Positions 53,287-62,698 are shown, counted from the stretch's first letter. The stretch: DNA of 64,000 nt from Spirochaetales bacterium (GCA_947478845.1 CANJXC010000010.1:1-64000), one strand, 5' to 3'. Made by a program: numbers and translations. Notes: generated from the sequence alone by a model not told the origin.

Positions 53287-54193
53287 TGGGGCTTCTTGAC
53301 CGGGCCCAGACCCTCAAAGACGACCAAGAAAAAAAAAACCATTTTCAGGCCTGACCTGGAAAGACGTCCTTCTCTACCTTGAGCAACCTCAAACAGCAGA
53401 CGCTTCCGCGGGCCTGGCGGCGCCCATTGTAACTCTGCTCCCCCGGGTGGCCGACTTTCTTTCTTTGGGCACTGGTTTTTTTCTGGTGCACTCGGTGTTG
53501 GCCCCTCAGCTTGTGCTCAAAGCTTGGACTCTGGAAAAAACAGTCCCCGACTTCAGGCTCGAGTTGCCCCCCCCTCTGCGTCTGCGGCTCTCGGCAGGTA
53601 TACCCCAGTTGCTCGGAGGGCCGGAGAAAGCCGCACTGACGGCCTTTGCTTCCCGATTTGCGAGCCAGCCCAGCCTCCCGTTGGCTCTTCCTTTGGTGTC
53701 GGACACCCAGATACTACTCGGAGTCCTCATCCTTGTGGATTCTCTTCCGTTTGACCTGGAAGACGAAGGGTTTGTTTTGGCGTGGACACAACTCAAATAT
53801 ACCTTTCTCCATTCCTTGTTTCCCAAGTCCCGGGCGCAAAGCGCTTCGCCAACCAAACGACTTCAGCAAACGATGGCCAAAGGTCATCAGCTGCTTGCTG
53901 CCCGGATGGAAACCCGCGGGTTAATGCGTTACGCGGAACAGAAAGGCTTTTTCCCGCATAGGGTGAAAATGCTCCTTGTGAGGGCGGTCACAGAATTGGC
54001 AGGTGAACAGGGTGCTGTCGAAGAGATGGGGCCTTTGCTGACCGCCTACTTTGTGCTTCCTGGAAAAATCGACAAAGATCTACTCTGGCACCAAATACTG
54101 GGGGCCTTGATTTGGCCTGAGGGCTACAACCCGCGCTGGGAGCTTACCGTCCTCAGGTCTGCTGCCGACCTCACCCGGTACCAGGGACGCTAA
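53286..54193 (+). CDS. Conserved-looking protein of unknown function, expressed through a -1 frameshift (or broken by a poly-A error)
   Basis: Frame 0 starts at ATG 53286, overlapping the acidic gene stop by one base, and reads MGLLDRAQTLKDDQEKKNHF before a stop at 53354. The -1 frame, open from that point to 54193, continues naturally as PFSGLTWKDVLLYLEQPQTA. The two meet in a run of ten A (53329-53338) that contains the slippery heptamer A AAA AAC (53333-53339) in exactly the right phase. The joined product is 302 residues. The second part shows alternating hydrophobic helices (VLAPQLVLKAWTLEK, VKMLLVRAVTELAGEQG) and a Trp-rich end. A frame-two start at GTG 53447 is possible but would drop 36 residues. 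I do not recognise the family. The DUF115 gene follows after 3 bases. Confidence 0.6.
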
Positions 54194-54196
54194 AAG

Positions 54197-55717
54197 GTGG
54201 AGTTCCGGAGGGAAGATAGTCCCCGGGGTGTGCGGCTGCTGGTCAACGGCAGGTCGCTCTACTCAACCTACGCTCCTGAAAAGGAAGCCGCCACTTGGGT
54301 CGCCACCTTGCAGCTTTCGGAGAACGCGACCTTGTTTCTCGCTGGCGACTTGCAAGGCCATTTGGCGCGGGCCCTCCTGAGTTCTTGGCCTCATCTGCGC
54401 ATTGTCCATCTCTTGCCTTGCGACCAAACTACGACGTCCCACGAGGCCATTTGGTGCTGGTACCCTAGTCAGGAACCTCTGGAGGTTTTCCTGGAACGTA
54501 TTCTTGACCTGACGGGCCCGGCGGACTGTCATTGGCAGGTGTGGCCGGCCTTGGAGCGAGCCGCCCCCGAGGAGACCCTGGCTTGGGCCACGACTTTCCG
54601 CGATATTTACCGCACAGTGCAGGGCTCCTGGCTGACCCGCAAGTTTTCCGGCAAGCGGTGGTGGCAGAACTCGCTGCGCAATGCAGTCGACTGGGAGCGG
54701 CCGAGATTTCCCCGGGCGGGAAGCAAACCAATTGTTGTTGCTGCTTCCGGACCCTCCCTGGGGGATGGATGGGACCAATTGCGTCTTTACCGAAAAGATT
54801 TTGAACTTTGGGCGCTTCCCTCGAGTTTCGAAGCCCTTCGTCTGCGGGGCTTGGAACCAGATGTGGCCGTGACCACCGACGGCGGATTTTATGCCAAGGA
54901 GCACCTGCAACGCCTCAGTGGTGGTTCTGCGGTGGTGCTTTCAGCTTTGTCCGGTTGCAGTGATCCGGTGTTGTCGCTCTCTCCATCGTTGCTGTTCAGC
55001 CAAGGGTTGCCCTGGGAATCTCGCTTGCTGTCGCGCTTTTCAGGGACTCCTGCCCAGGTTCCCAGTCAAGGCACCGTAGCCGTGACGGCCCTCCAGTGGG
55101 CCTTGGCGCTGACCACAGGCCCTGTCCTCGTCGCTGGCCTCGATTTGGCCTTTTTCGACTATCGAGGTCATGTGTCCGGACACACGGTGGACCGTCGATT
55201 GGCGCTGGAGGTCGGTAGAACCAGCCCTTGGGAAACTATGTGGGCTCAAAGGTGCTTTGCACAGGCCACTGTCAGCCTTGGCGGGGGTCAGCGGACCTCA
55301 CCGGCGATGCGAACCTATGCCCTTTGGCTCGGCAGCAAGACGAGGTTTGGGCGACAGGTGTTTCGCTTGGCACCCACAGCGCTGAGCTGGCAAGGCATGA
55401 TTGCCTGCGAATGGGACCAATTAGGCCCCCTGGTGCGCGGTGGTCGCGAAGAAGCAGGGGTGAGCTGGCATTTACCTCCTGGTTCGTGGCCCGATCGCGC
55501 CCAACGGAGGAGGCTCGTGCGACAAACGTTGGAACTCTGGAGGACTGAACTGAGGCGCGGAGAGTTCAGCGCGGTAACCTTGAGGTCATGGGCAGCAACC
55601 TTGACCCCAGAGGCGCTGCAAGAACACCTGACGCAGGCTAAGGACCCGGTAGACCCAAAAATCTCCGACCTTTCCGGCGTGTTAGGCGATTTTCTCGACC
55701 AGCTGGAACTCTGTTGA
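54197..55717 (+). CDS. DUF115 / MptE-like protein (Maf-related), copy 2
   Basis: A 506-residue DUF115 protein. The nucleotide-sugar core is visible as KPIVVAASGPSLGDGWDQLRLYRKDFELWAL, then GLEPDVAVTTDGGF and GPVLVAGLDLAFFDYRGHVSG. The N-terminal 170 residues are a separate helical and beta domain. The start is GTG, three bases after the frameshifted gene, with no strong ribosome site, so it probably depends on coupling. The 3' end overlaps the next DUF115 gene by four bases. By family, a role in glycosylation (flagellin or surface) is plausible; the substrate is not known. Confidence 0.8.
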   Translation: MEFRREDSPRGVRLLVNGRSLYSTYAPEKEAATWVATLQLSENATLFLAGDLQGHLARALLSSWPHLRIVHLLPCDQTTTSHEAIWCWYPSQEPLEVFLERILDLTGPADCHWQVWPALERAAPEETLAWATTFRDIYRTVQGSWLTRKFSGKRWWQNSLRNAVDWERPRFPRAGSKPIVVAASGPSLGDGWDQLRLYRKDFELWALPSSFEALRLRGLEPDVAVTTDGGFYAKEHLQRLSGGSAVVLSALSGCSDPVLSLSPSLLFSQGLPWESRLLSRFSGTPAQVPSQGTVAVTALQWALALTTGPVLVAGLDLAFFDYRGHVSGHTVDRRLALEVGRTSPWETMWAQRCFAQATVSLGGGQRTSPAMRTYALWLGSKTRFGRQVFRLAPTALSWQGMIACEWDQLGPLVRGGREEAGVSWHLPPGSWPDRAQRRRLVRQTLELWRTELRRGEFSAVTLRSWAATLTPEALQEHLTQAKDPVDPKISDLSGVLGDFLDQLELC

Positions 55718-57381
55718 GCCTCTCCCTTTGGATGGCTAATCTGACAGCCCTGGCACGGCGGACCGATTCCCTGAGTGCCGGTTTGCACGCACGTCTGGAA
55801 TCGTTGGGCCCGTGGACAGGCACTTCTCCCCGCTCCCGCAACGGGCAGGAACTTCCTTCGTGCCCACACGGCAGCGGACGCCGGGCTCTCGAATCAGGTT
55901 TTGACGCGGTGGCGGAGGCTCACAGGTGGGCAAATGAGGTCAAGACGGGGTCGGCTCTGATTGTTCTCGGGGGGGCAGGGCCGGCGGTTTGGCTGGCAGT
56001 GCTCGAGCGTAACCCTAGCCTGGTACTTGTCGTCGAGCCTCGTGCCGAGGTGTGGCAAAATCTGTTCACCCTTCGCGATTTCACCGATTGCATAAGCCAG
56101 AGTCATTGGTACGCTGCTTGTGCCGACCCAGATCAGTGGCTTACCTGGATTTCGGGCCGTTATCATCCGCTTTGGGATGGTTCCCTCGAGCTTCATTTTT
56201 GGAGGGCCGCCACCATGGGGGAGGAGCGATGGGAAAGGCATCAGGAGGCTTTTGCGCGCGCCGTGGGTTCTTGGAGCGGCGATTTTTCGACGCAAGCCCG
56301 ATTTGGGGCGCGTTGGTACCGCAATAGTCTGGTCAATTTGTCCTCCCTTCAACCTTTGGGCCGCGGCAACTTGCGCGACAAACTGACCACTGCTCCCGAA
56401 GGCTGTATCGTTGCCGGTGCCGGACCCTCGCTTGAGTTGGCGCTCGCCGACAAGAAAAACCAAACTCTCCTAGCGGGCCGTCCAGGCAACGGCTGGCTCC
56501 TGTTGAGCACCGACACAGCCCTTCCCGCATTTCTCCTGCGCGGCTATACACCTGATCTCGTGCTGTGCCTTGATGGCCAACTTCCCAGCGCTCAGCACTT
56601 CCATTCGCCCCTGCCGCCCGGGCTCCCTTTGTTGGCCGATCTTGCTGCCTTACCACTGTTTCACCGACTAGGACTCAAAGTCCTTCCCTTTTTGTCGGGC
56701 AATCCATTGGGGCCTGTTATCAGGCGGTTTTTTCCAGGTCTTCCTCAACTCGACAGCGCATCGGGAAACGTTTCGGGCCTCGGGTTGGTTTTCTCAGCAG
56801 GCCTTGGCGCCCGCAAGACGCTTCTTTGGGGTGCCGACCTTTCCTATCCGCATGGAAAAGGCTATGCCCGGGGCACTTACCCCTACGCCCTGCAGGGACA
56901 GCGAACCAATCGCTGTTCTCCCCTTGAAACCAGACTCGGTAGCGCGTGCTATGGTGCCACCGACCTGAGAGTGGTGGGAACGGAAAAGCGCTACACTACA
57001 CCCCTCCTTCGGGAGTATCGTGAACGGATGATGTCCCTTTCGGCAGGACTTCGAACCAATCTGAAGGTTGTTACTACGACAGGGTTTGCACCGTTTCCTT
57101 CTGGTTTGGGCTCCCAATTGCCGAACTTCGTCCCCTTCCAGGGCCCCGGTGATGCTTCCGGCTTTCGGTTGCATTGGTCGGAAAGGCTGTCAAATCTCCC
57201 TAGACTTCCGAAAGGAGAACGGATGATGGAGTTTCTCTCTCGTCTGTCTCACGACCAACAGGAGGACTGGCTGGCGCTTTGGCCCTTGGCGCTGGCCATC
57301 CACCGCGTGGAAGGGTCGCAGCCGGACTGGCAAGATCGACTTGTTGAACGGGCGCTTGAGCCTTTCAAGATTGATCTTTGA
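55714..57381 (+). CDS. DUF115 / MptE-like protein (Maf-related), copy 3
   Basis: A 555-residue paralogue. It contains SALIVLGGAGPAVWLAVLERNPSLVLVVEP near the N-terminus and the second core EGCIVAGAGPSLELALADKKN, WLLLSTDTALPAFLLRGYTPDLVLCLDGQ, then LLWGADLSYPHGKGYARGTYP. Its layout is closer to copy 1 (N-terminal Rossmann-like module plus core) than to copy 2. The start is likely at the ATGA-type overlap with copy 2. The tandem pair suggests that the two work on related acceptors or form one complex. Confidence 0.8.
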   Translation: MSLSLWMANLTALARRTDSLSAGLHARLESLGPWTGTSPRSRNGQELPSCPHGSGRRALESGFDAVAEAHRWANEVKTGSALIVLGGAGPAVWLAVLERNPSLVLVVEPRAEVWQNLFTLRDFTDCISQSHWYAACADPDQWLTWISGRYHPLWDGSLELHFWRAATMGEERWERHQEAFARAVGSWSGDFSTQARFGARWYRNSLVNLSSLQPLGRGNLRDKLTTAPEGCIVAGAGPSLELALADKKNQTLLAGRPGNGWLLLSTDTALPAFLLRGYTPDLVLCLDGQLPSAQHFHSPLPPGLPLLADLAALPLFHRLGLKVLPFLSGNPLGPVIRRFFPGLPQLDSASGNVSGLGLVFSAGLGARKTLLWGADLSYPHGKGYARGTYPYALQGQRTNRCSPLETRLGSACYGATDLRVVGTEKRYTTPLLREYRERMMSLSAGLRTNLKVVTTTGFAPFPSGLGSQLPNFVPFQGPGDASGFRLHWSERLSNLPRLPKGERMMEFLSRLSHDQQEDWLALWPLALAIHRVEGSQPDWQDRLVERALEPFKIDL

Positions 57382-57404
57382 GCCACTGTCCGTATAATGG
57401 CAGT

Positions 57405-58580
57405 ATGAACACGGCTGTGACGCGATTGTACGCGCTCTTGGTGGCGCTCACTCTGACCGCTCTGGTGGCATGGGCCGTTACAGACTGGTTTCAGCTTCAA
57501 GAAAAAGCTTCTCTCGGTGCGCAGGCCGCCCTCCGAAAAACGGCAGGGCTCCTCACCGACTGGGCTATAAGTGCGCCCCCACAAGATCCCACGCGTCTTG
57601 CCGAACTCTTCAGATCGAGTTTGGTGAAAGATGCGCACTGGAAAATGTTGCTTCTCACCTCGCCATCCCACGGAACCGAATACTATCGCGGACCCCGCAC
57701 AGACGGTGATCCCGCAACGTCAGTTCCCACGTGGTCCCCCCGTTTTCCTCGGGAACTGCTAACGCAAGTCGACGTATTTCTGCCCGATGGGCAACCTTGG
57801 GTCTTGAAGGGGGTTTATGAGTTCTACACCAATTCTGAAATCCTGAAACTACTGCGGGCCTCCGGGCTGACGCTGTTGGTGCTGGTGCTCCTCACTACGC
57901 TTCTGGTGTTGATTCAGTCAGCGCGCAAAGAGCCCACGCGCGAGCAAGCTTCCGAACCGCAACCAAGTCGAACTCAGAAAACCGATTTCGAAAGCGCCGA
58001 CGACGAGTACTGGTTTGACGATGAGCTGGATCTCGGTGACCTACCCCCCTTGAACTCTGCCCAAGAAGCCTCCGCTGGACCAAGCCTGCTGGCCCCCAGC
58101 GGTCTGAGTTGGGCACACTTTCTGGAACAGCGCCTGAATTACGAACTGGAGCGGTGCGCGGGCAACAATCAGGATCTGACCTTGCTTTTACTGGGAGGAA
58201 CCGACCTGCAGTCAGAAACTCTGTATCTGGCTTTAGCTCAGGAGGTACGGTCGTCCTTTCCCTCGCTAGAGCTCGACTTTGAGACCAAGGATGAAAAACA
58301 TGGGCCCGGAGTTGCCGTGGTGCTGCCAGATCGGAGTTTGGAAACAGCAATGGCCGAGGCCCAGACATTGGTCGGGCGCATTGACCGTCTGTTCCCGCAA
58401 ATCAAACTAGTGGCGGGAGCGGCCTCCCGCGCTGGACGACTCCTCGGTGCCGCCACTGTGATCAAGGAGGCCTCCTCGGCTCTCGGTCGGGCCCGCCACA
58501 GCAGCACCCGAGTGGTTGGCCTGAAAACCGACCTCGACCGCTACCGCGAACATGTTGTCCGCGCTACCGCAAACTCCTAG
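57405..58580 (+). CDS. Membrane protein with decayed GGDEF-like domain
   Basis: A 391-residue protein. Two membrane helices (LYALLVALTLTALVAWAVTDW and GLTLLVLVLLTTLLVLIQSA) flank a periplasmic sensor-like domain of about 110 residues. An acidic linker (DEYWFDDELDLGDLPPLN) and a C-terminal domain with the GGDEF layout follow: LSWAHFLEQRLNYELER, then KHGPGVAVVLPDRSLETA in place of the active GGDEF loop, and SSALGRAR at the end. The catalytic residues are absent, so diguanylate cyclase activity is unlikely. The frame opens 27 bases earlier (TTG), but ATG 57405 starts right before the helix. Confidence 0.7.
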   Translation: MNTAVTRLYALLVALTLTALVAWAVTDWFQLQEKASLGAQAALRKTAGLLTDWAISAPPQDPTRLAELFRSSLVKDAHWKMLLLTSPSHGTEYYRGPRTDGDPATSVPTWSPRFPRELLTQVDVFLPDGQPWVLKGVYEFYTNSEILKLLRASGLTLLVLVLLTTLLVLIQSARKEPTREQASEPQPSRTQKTDFESADDEYWFDDELDLGDLPPLNSAQEASAGPSLLAPSGLSWAHFLEQRLNYELERCAGNNQDLTLLLLGGTDLQSETLYLALAQEVRSSFPSLELDFETKDEKHGPGVAVVLPDRSLETAMAEAQTLVGRIDRLFPQIKLVAGAASRAGRLLGAATVIKEASSALGRARHSSTRVVGLKTDLDRYREHVVRATANS

Positions 58581-59518
58581 GGCATGTAGAGCAACTGGCT
58601 CAGAGCCCAGTCGTTGATCCAGAACTGCCTCTGTCCATCGCTGGCGGGGATGCGGTTCTGGGCGTCCTTGGCACCGAAGGTCACTTCGGTTTTCGAATTG
58701 TCGCCCCAGCTGAGAACAAGTTTGCCTCCTGAGCCATCCACAGGGGTGGTCTCTTGAGGGCCGAAATAGGCCCCAAAACGGAAGTTAGCCAATTGGTTGA
58801 GCCAATTGTCTGCCTTCGCAGCGCTTTTGTTCAACTGATTTTCCCAGGTTGGTTTGTCGGGAGTTCCGCCTTTGACCAGGTCAAACGAGGTGTATTGAGT
58901 CTTATCCGAGGTTTCCAAACTTCCCGTGTAGGTGATGCGGGTGAGGTCCGACGCTTTTTTTCCCGGTACGAGGGTCAGATCGGCCCACGTGTTGAAGTCG
59001 GTGTCGAGCCCACGAAGCAGACCCCGGTCGGTTTCCCACACCTCAGGAGCGCTTCCTACCTGGACATACACCTTGGTCCCCGTGGAGTCAGCTGATCCAG
59101 CCCGCACTTCGGTGAGCGTCTTCCCGGTGCTGTCTTTGAAGGTCACGAGTTTAGGCTTGTCGAGCCCGTAGTCGGCCAGAGTGACAGAATGGCCCACCAA
59201 GCGTTCGCGCTTGAGCTCAAACGCGGTGGTGAGAAACCCTTCGATGCGCTCAGAGGAAGCGGGGTACGGGTGACCCTGCACGGTGAGCGTCCACGGCCTT
59301 CCCTTGGCCTTGTCCAGCAAAATACCCCCCGGCAGGGAAATGGAACCCACCTGGGCACTCCCCATCCCCGTCATCAAGGCTTCCTGGCTGGCTCTCTGAA
59401 CCACCGACTGCCCCGAAAACACCGAGCCCAACACAGCCGTAAGGGTCAGGACCCCTAAAAGGCTGGAGGTAATGGTGACTTTAGTGTTGTAGTCCATGCG
59501 CAATCCTTGGCTTTTCAT
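58577..59518 (-). CDS. DUF4340 protein of Gld-type ABC system
   Basis: A 313-residue protein with one N-terminal membrane helix (KVTITSSLLGVLTLTAVLGSVFSG) and an extracytoplasmic DUF4340 domain (LDKAKGRPWTLTV, VTLADYGLDKPKLVTFKDSTGK, KVYVQVGSAPEVWETDRGLLRGL). It starts at the stop of the GldG-like gene, so the two are coupled, and completes a four-gene ABC set. Its 3' end overlaps the membrane GGDEF-like gene on the other strand by four bases. Confidence 0.82.
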   Translation of the reverse strand: MKSQGLRMDYNTKVTITSSLLGVLTLTAVLGSVFSGQSVVQRASQEALMTGMGSAQVGSISLPGGILLDKAKGRPWTLTVQGHPYPASSERIEGFLTTAFELKRERLVGHSVTLADYGLDKPKLVTFKDSTGKTLTEVRAGSADSTGTKVYVQVGSAPEVWETDRGLLRGLDTDFNTWADLTLVPGKKASDLTRITYTGSLETSDKTQYTSFDLVKGGTPDKPTWENQLNKSAAKADNWLNQLANFRFGAYFGPQETTPVDGSGGKLVLSWGDNSKTEVTFGAKDAQNRIPASDGQRQFWINDWALSQLLYMP

Positions 59519-61047
59519 CAGTTTTGCTCCTTGCGGCGGCGGCGCAGGAAACGCCACACGCCCCAGCCCAGCACCGAAAGCGGCACGAGAAACAGGTTGA
59601 CAAACGACAGAGCAAACGCGGTGGCGTTGCGCACGGCCTCATCCTGAAGCATAGTCAGAGTCTTTTCTCGGTAGGTCCGGGTTTTGATGGAAAGCAGCGA
59701 CTCATCCTGCGCCAACCACTCCAGAGAGTTCTCCACAAACGCAGCGTTGGCGTTGCTTTGGGTAATTTGCATCAGATCGGTGAGGAAATTGGAGGAACCG
59801 ACCACCAGAAGGCGGGTGGCCGGGCTGGCTTGCCCCGGGGAAAACTCCGACGGAAAAACCCCGGAAAGGGCCACCACCACGTTCTGTTTACCCAGAGTCA
59901 CACCCGGCAACAAACCGGTTCGCGCGGACTGGTCGGGGTCGATGGTGAAGTTCTCTTTCATCAGCCACGACTTCTCGCTCGTCCAGACGAGGGGCTCGGC
60001 CTTGATTCCCGCTTTCTTTAGGTCGGTGAGCGGACTCGCCCACATGAGCGAAAGGCCCGCAAAACGCGCCGTCACGGGGTGGGTGAGCGAGGTGTTCTTG
60101 GGCAAAATCTGTGGCCACAGAGGGTAGCGTCGCAAGGTCACACCTTGGGAACTCTGGAATTGTACCGTGTTGTTGTAGGCGTCGAGCACCAGAGTTTGGT
60201 CAACTTTGACCCCCCAAGTTTCCAAGGCCTTGAGAAGCGGGTTGTCACCGGCCACAACCGCCGGGGCCTGAGGCGTGGCGATGTCGACAAAAACGCCGTC
60301 GGCCGCTACCAGTAGTTTTCCACCCCTTTGCACAAAGTCGTCCACCGGTTTCAATTCGGCCTGCGTCATTCCCTTGCCGCCAGCAACGATGAGAGCGGTG
60401 ACCTCGGGGCCGATGGCCTCGCCCGGCTGCACGGCCACAAAACTACCCATTTTGCTCAGCGCGCTGGAAAGCAGGCGGAACGAGTTGTCCATGGTTTTGG
60501 ATCTATCGGTGATCAACAGGGCAAAGGACTTCGATTTTTGAGTGATCAGCTTGTTCACCCTACTGGTGAGCTCGTATTCCAGGGTATCGAGTTGGTCCAC
60601 TTGCCCCATGACCTCCTGCCGGTTGAGGTACTGAACTACGATACCTGAATACACCATCGCTTGGGTTTGCTGATTTTGCTCTACCACGTTGATCTGGCTG
60701 CCTAAGATGCCCAAACGGGCCATTTCATTCACTTCCCCGGTCTCGGCAGGGTCCACAACCCTTACTTTGACCCTACCGCCGGAAGCCGCCGCATACTCAT
60801 CGAGGAAGTCGGTGAGGCTTTGGGTGATGGGGTAGTAGGTGGTGAGCTTCTTGCTCAGATAGTAGGTGACCCGAATATCTTCCGTGGACTGCGACAAAAT
60901 GTTCAGCGTGGCCTTGGAGATGGACCAAGCCCCTGCCGAAGTGAGGTCGAGCCGGAAGCCAAAAAGGCCAAGATTGACCACCGAGACGGCAAAGACCCCG
61001 AGAACCAGCCACAGCAGCGTCGTTTCGCGTTTTTTTTGGATGCTCAT
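59518..61047 (-). CDS. GldG-like ABC transporter auxiliary protein
   Basis: A 509-residue protein with N- and C-terminal membrane helices (TLLWLVLGVFAVSVVNLGLFGF and FVNLFLVPLSVLGWGVWRFL) enclosing a large periplasmic domain. It has the GldG/ABC-aux features DIRVTYYLSKKLTTYYPITQSLTDFLDEYAAASGGRVKV, VVQYLNRQEVMGQ and LVAADGVFVD. In gliding Bacteroidetes the equivalent works with GldA and GldF; in spirochaetes the substrate is unknown. It follows the permease by three bases. Confidence 0.85.
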   Translation of the reverse strand: MSIQKKRETTLLWLVLGVFAVSVVNLGLFGFRLDLTSAGAWSISKATLNILSQSTEDIRVTYYLSKKLTTYYPITQSLTDFLDEYAAASGGRVKVRVVDPAETGEVNEMARLGILGSQINVVEQNQQTQAMVYSGIVVQYLNRQEVMGQVDQLDTLEYELTSRVNKLITQKSKSFALLITDRSKTMDNSFRLLSSALSKMGSFVAVQPGEAIGPEVTALIVAGGKGMTQAELKPVDDFVQRGGKLLVAADGVFVDIATPQAPAVVAGDNPLLKALETWGVKVDQTLVLDAYNNTVQFQSSQGVTLRRYPLWPQILPKNTSLTHPVTARFAGLSLMWASPLTDLKKAGIKAEPLVWTSEKSWLMKENFTIDPDQSARTGLLPGVTLGKQNVVVALSGVFPSEFSPGQASPATRLLVVGSSNFLTDLMQITQSNANAAFVENSLEWLAQDESLLSIKTRTYREKTLTMLQDEAVRNATAFALSFVNLFLVPLSVLGWGVWRFLRRRRKEQN

Positions 61048-61050
61048 GGG

Positions 61051-61773
61051 TTATTTCCACTTCCTCAAGATGAGGATTTTGGTGTTCAGGTAGAGGAAAA
61101 GTCCGGTAAACCAGACGAAATACAGGGCGTCACGGCTGTCGAGAATGCCCCTTTGGAAGGTTGCGTAACGGGAGTCGAGGCTAAAGAACCTCACGGCGTC
61201 GACCACGGAGGCGGGAAGTCCCACAATGGCGGCGAGGCTACCGCCCACAGCAAACAGAAGAAGCCCGGCCACGGCGAGCAAAAAAGCGGAAATGCTGTTG
61301 GTAGTGAGCCCCGAAAGGAAGACCCCCAGGGCAGTTGCCGCCGCAGAAAGGAAGACGATGCCCACATATTCGCCAAGAATTTCACCGGTCTCGAAGTTCC
61401 CTAGGCCCGAGACAAGGATGGTCATGGGCAGGGTCAACACCAGCATCGCCAGCACAATGGTCCAAGCTCCCAAAAACTTTCCCGCCACCAGATACCCCGT
61501 CTTCACCGGCAAAGTAAGCAGAATCTCGTGGCTCCCCAGCTTGCGCTCTTCAGCCCAGGTTCGCATGGTCAGCGCTGGGATCAAGATGGTGAAAGCCACC
61601 GGAAAGGTGGCAAAGTAGCCACGCAGGCTGGCCGTGTTCTGCACCAAGAACTGGCTGATCCAGAGGAACCAGATTCCGGTGAGTAGCAGGAAAAACAGGA
61701 TGGCACCTACGGCAACGGGGCTACCGGTGGCGGAACGGAGTTCCTTATGCCAGAGGCTCAGCAGGGACTGCAT
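61051..61773 (-). CDS. GldF-like ABC transporter permease
   Basis: A 240-residue ABC-2-type permease with about six membrane helices (VAVGAILFFLLLTGIWFLWI and IVLAMLVLTLPMTILVSGL among them) and the signature WAEERKLGSHEILLTLPVKTGYLVAGKFLGAW. The ATG at 61773 has AAGGAGG at the right distance; an earlier in-frame ATG lies inside the ATP-binding gene. It overlaps that gene by about 29 bases. Confidence 0.88.
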   Translation of the reverse strand: MQSLLSLWHKELRSATGSPVAVGAILFFLLLTGIWFLWISQFLVQNTASLRGYFATFPVAFTILIPALTMRTWAEERKLGSHEILLTLPVKTGYLVAGKFLGAWTIVLAMLVLTLPMTILVSGLGNFETGEILGEYVGIVFLSAAATALGVFLSGLTTNSISAFLLAVAGLLLFAVGGSLAAIVGLPASVVDAVRFFSLDSRYATFQRGILDSRDALYFVWFTGLFLYLNTKILILRKWK

Positions 61774-62698
61774 GGGTTTCCTCCTTGGTGAGTTGGACAA
61801 ATAGATCTTCGAGGCTGATGGTGCACGGTACCAGCGAAATCAGCTTCAGCTTTTGGGCCACAGCGAAATCAAAAAGCGCCTCGCCCCCGGCGATGTCGAG
61901 CGGGAAAGTGCACAGGAAAGTTTCACCCGCGAGTGCGGGTGGCACGCTCAGGCCTGCAACCTTTTCTAGCAGAGGGGCAACCGCCTCGACTTTGGCCCCA
62001 GAGAAGCGCACCTCATAACGGTTACCACCCTGCAGACTGCGGGCAATTTCCTCGGCCCTACCTTCCGCCACAATCTTGCCTTGGTTCATAATGAGCACCC
62101 TTTCGCAGAGGGCCTCGACCTCCTGCATGATGTGGGTGGAGAGAATGACCGTCTTTTCTTGGCCGATTTTGAGGATAAGTTGGCGAAACTCGAGAATCTG
62201 GTGCGGGTCGAGGCCGCTGGTGGGCTCGTCGAGAATCAGGATTTCGGGGTTATGGAGGATGGCCTGAGCAAGGCCAACCCTCTGCCTTTGGCCCTTGGAG
62301 AGGTGACTGGCCACCTTGTTGCGAAACGCCAGTGCGTCGGTTTGGGTCAGAGCTTTGTCGATAGCCTCGGCTTGAAGCGCCTTGTCAATGCCGCGCACAC
62401 CGGCCACAAACTCCAGGTACTCGCCAACGGTGAGCTCTGGATACACCGGGGAGTTTTCGGGCAAATAACCGATAAGGGCCTGCGCCTTCTGAGGTTGCTG
62501 GACAATGTCGATGCCCCCGATGCGGATGTCGCCGGACTGGGGAAAGTGGTAGCCGGTGAGCATCTTCAACAGTGTCGTTTTTCCGGCCCCGTTAGGGCCC
62601 AATAACCCTACAATCTGGCCCTTTCCTACCCCGAAACTCACATCGTTGACCGCTTTGAACTTTCCGTAAGACCGTACGAGATGGTCGACCTGTATCAT
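61745..62698 (-). CDS. ABC transporter ATP-binding protein (GldA type)
   Basis: A 317-residue ABC ATPase. Walker A GPNGAGKTTLLKML, signature LSKGQRQRVGLAQA, Walker B ILILDEPTSGLD and the H-loop STHIMQEVE are all present, with a C-terminal extension of about 90 residues. It powers the permease-GldG-DUF4340 set downstream. Start set at ATG 62698, behind GAGGG; an alternative ATG lies 12 bases upstream. Confidence 0.92.
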   Translation of the reverse strand: MIQVDHLVRSYGKFKAVNDVSFGVGKGQIVGLLGPNGAGKTTLLKMLTGYHFPQSGDIRIGGIDIVQQPQKAQALIGYLPENSPVYPELTVGEYLEFVAGVRGIDKALQAEAIDKALTQTDALAFRNKVASHLSKGQRQRVGLAQAILHNPEILILDEPTSGLDPHQILEFRQLILKIGQEKTVILSTHIMQEVEALCERVLIMNQGKIVAEGRAEEIARSLQGGNRYEVRFSGAKVEAVAPLLEKVAGLSVPPALAGETFLCTFPLDIAGGEALFDFAVAQKLKLISLVPCTISLEDLFVQLTKEETHAVPAEPLA

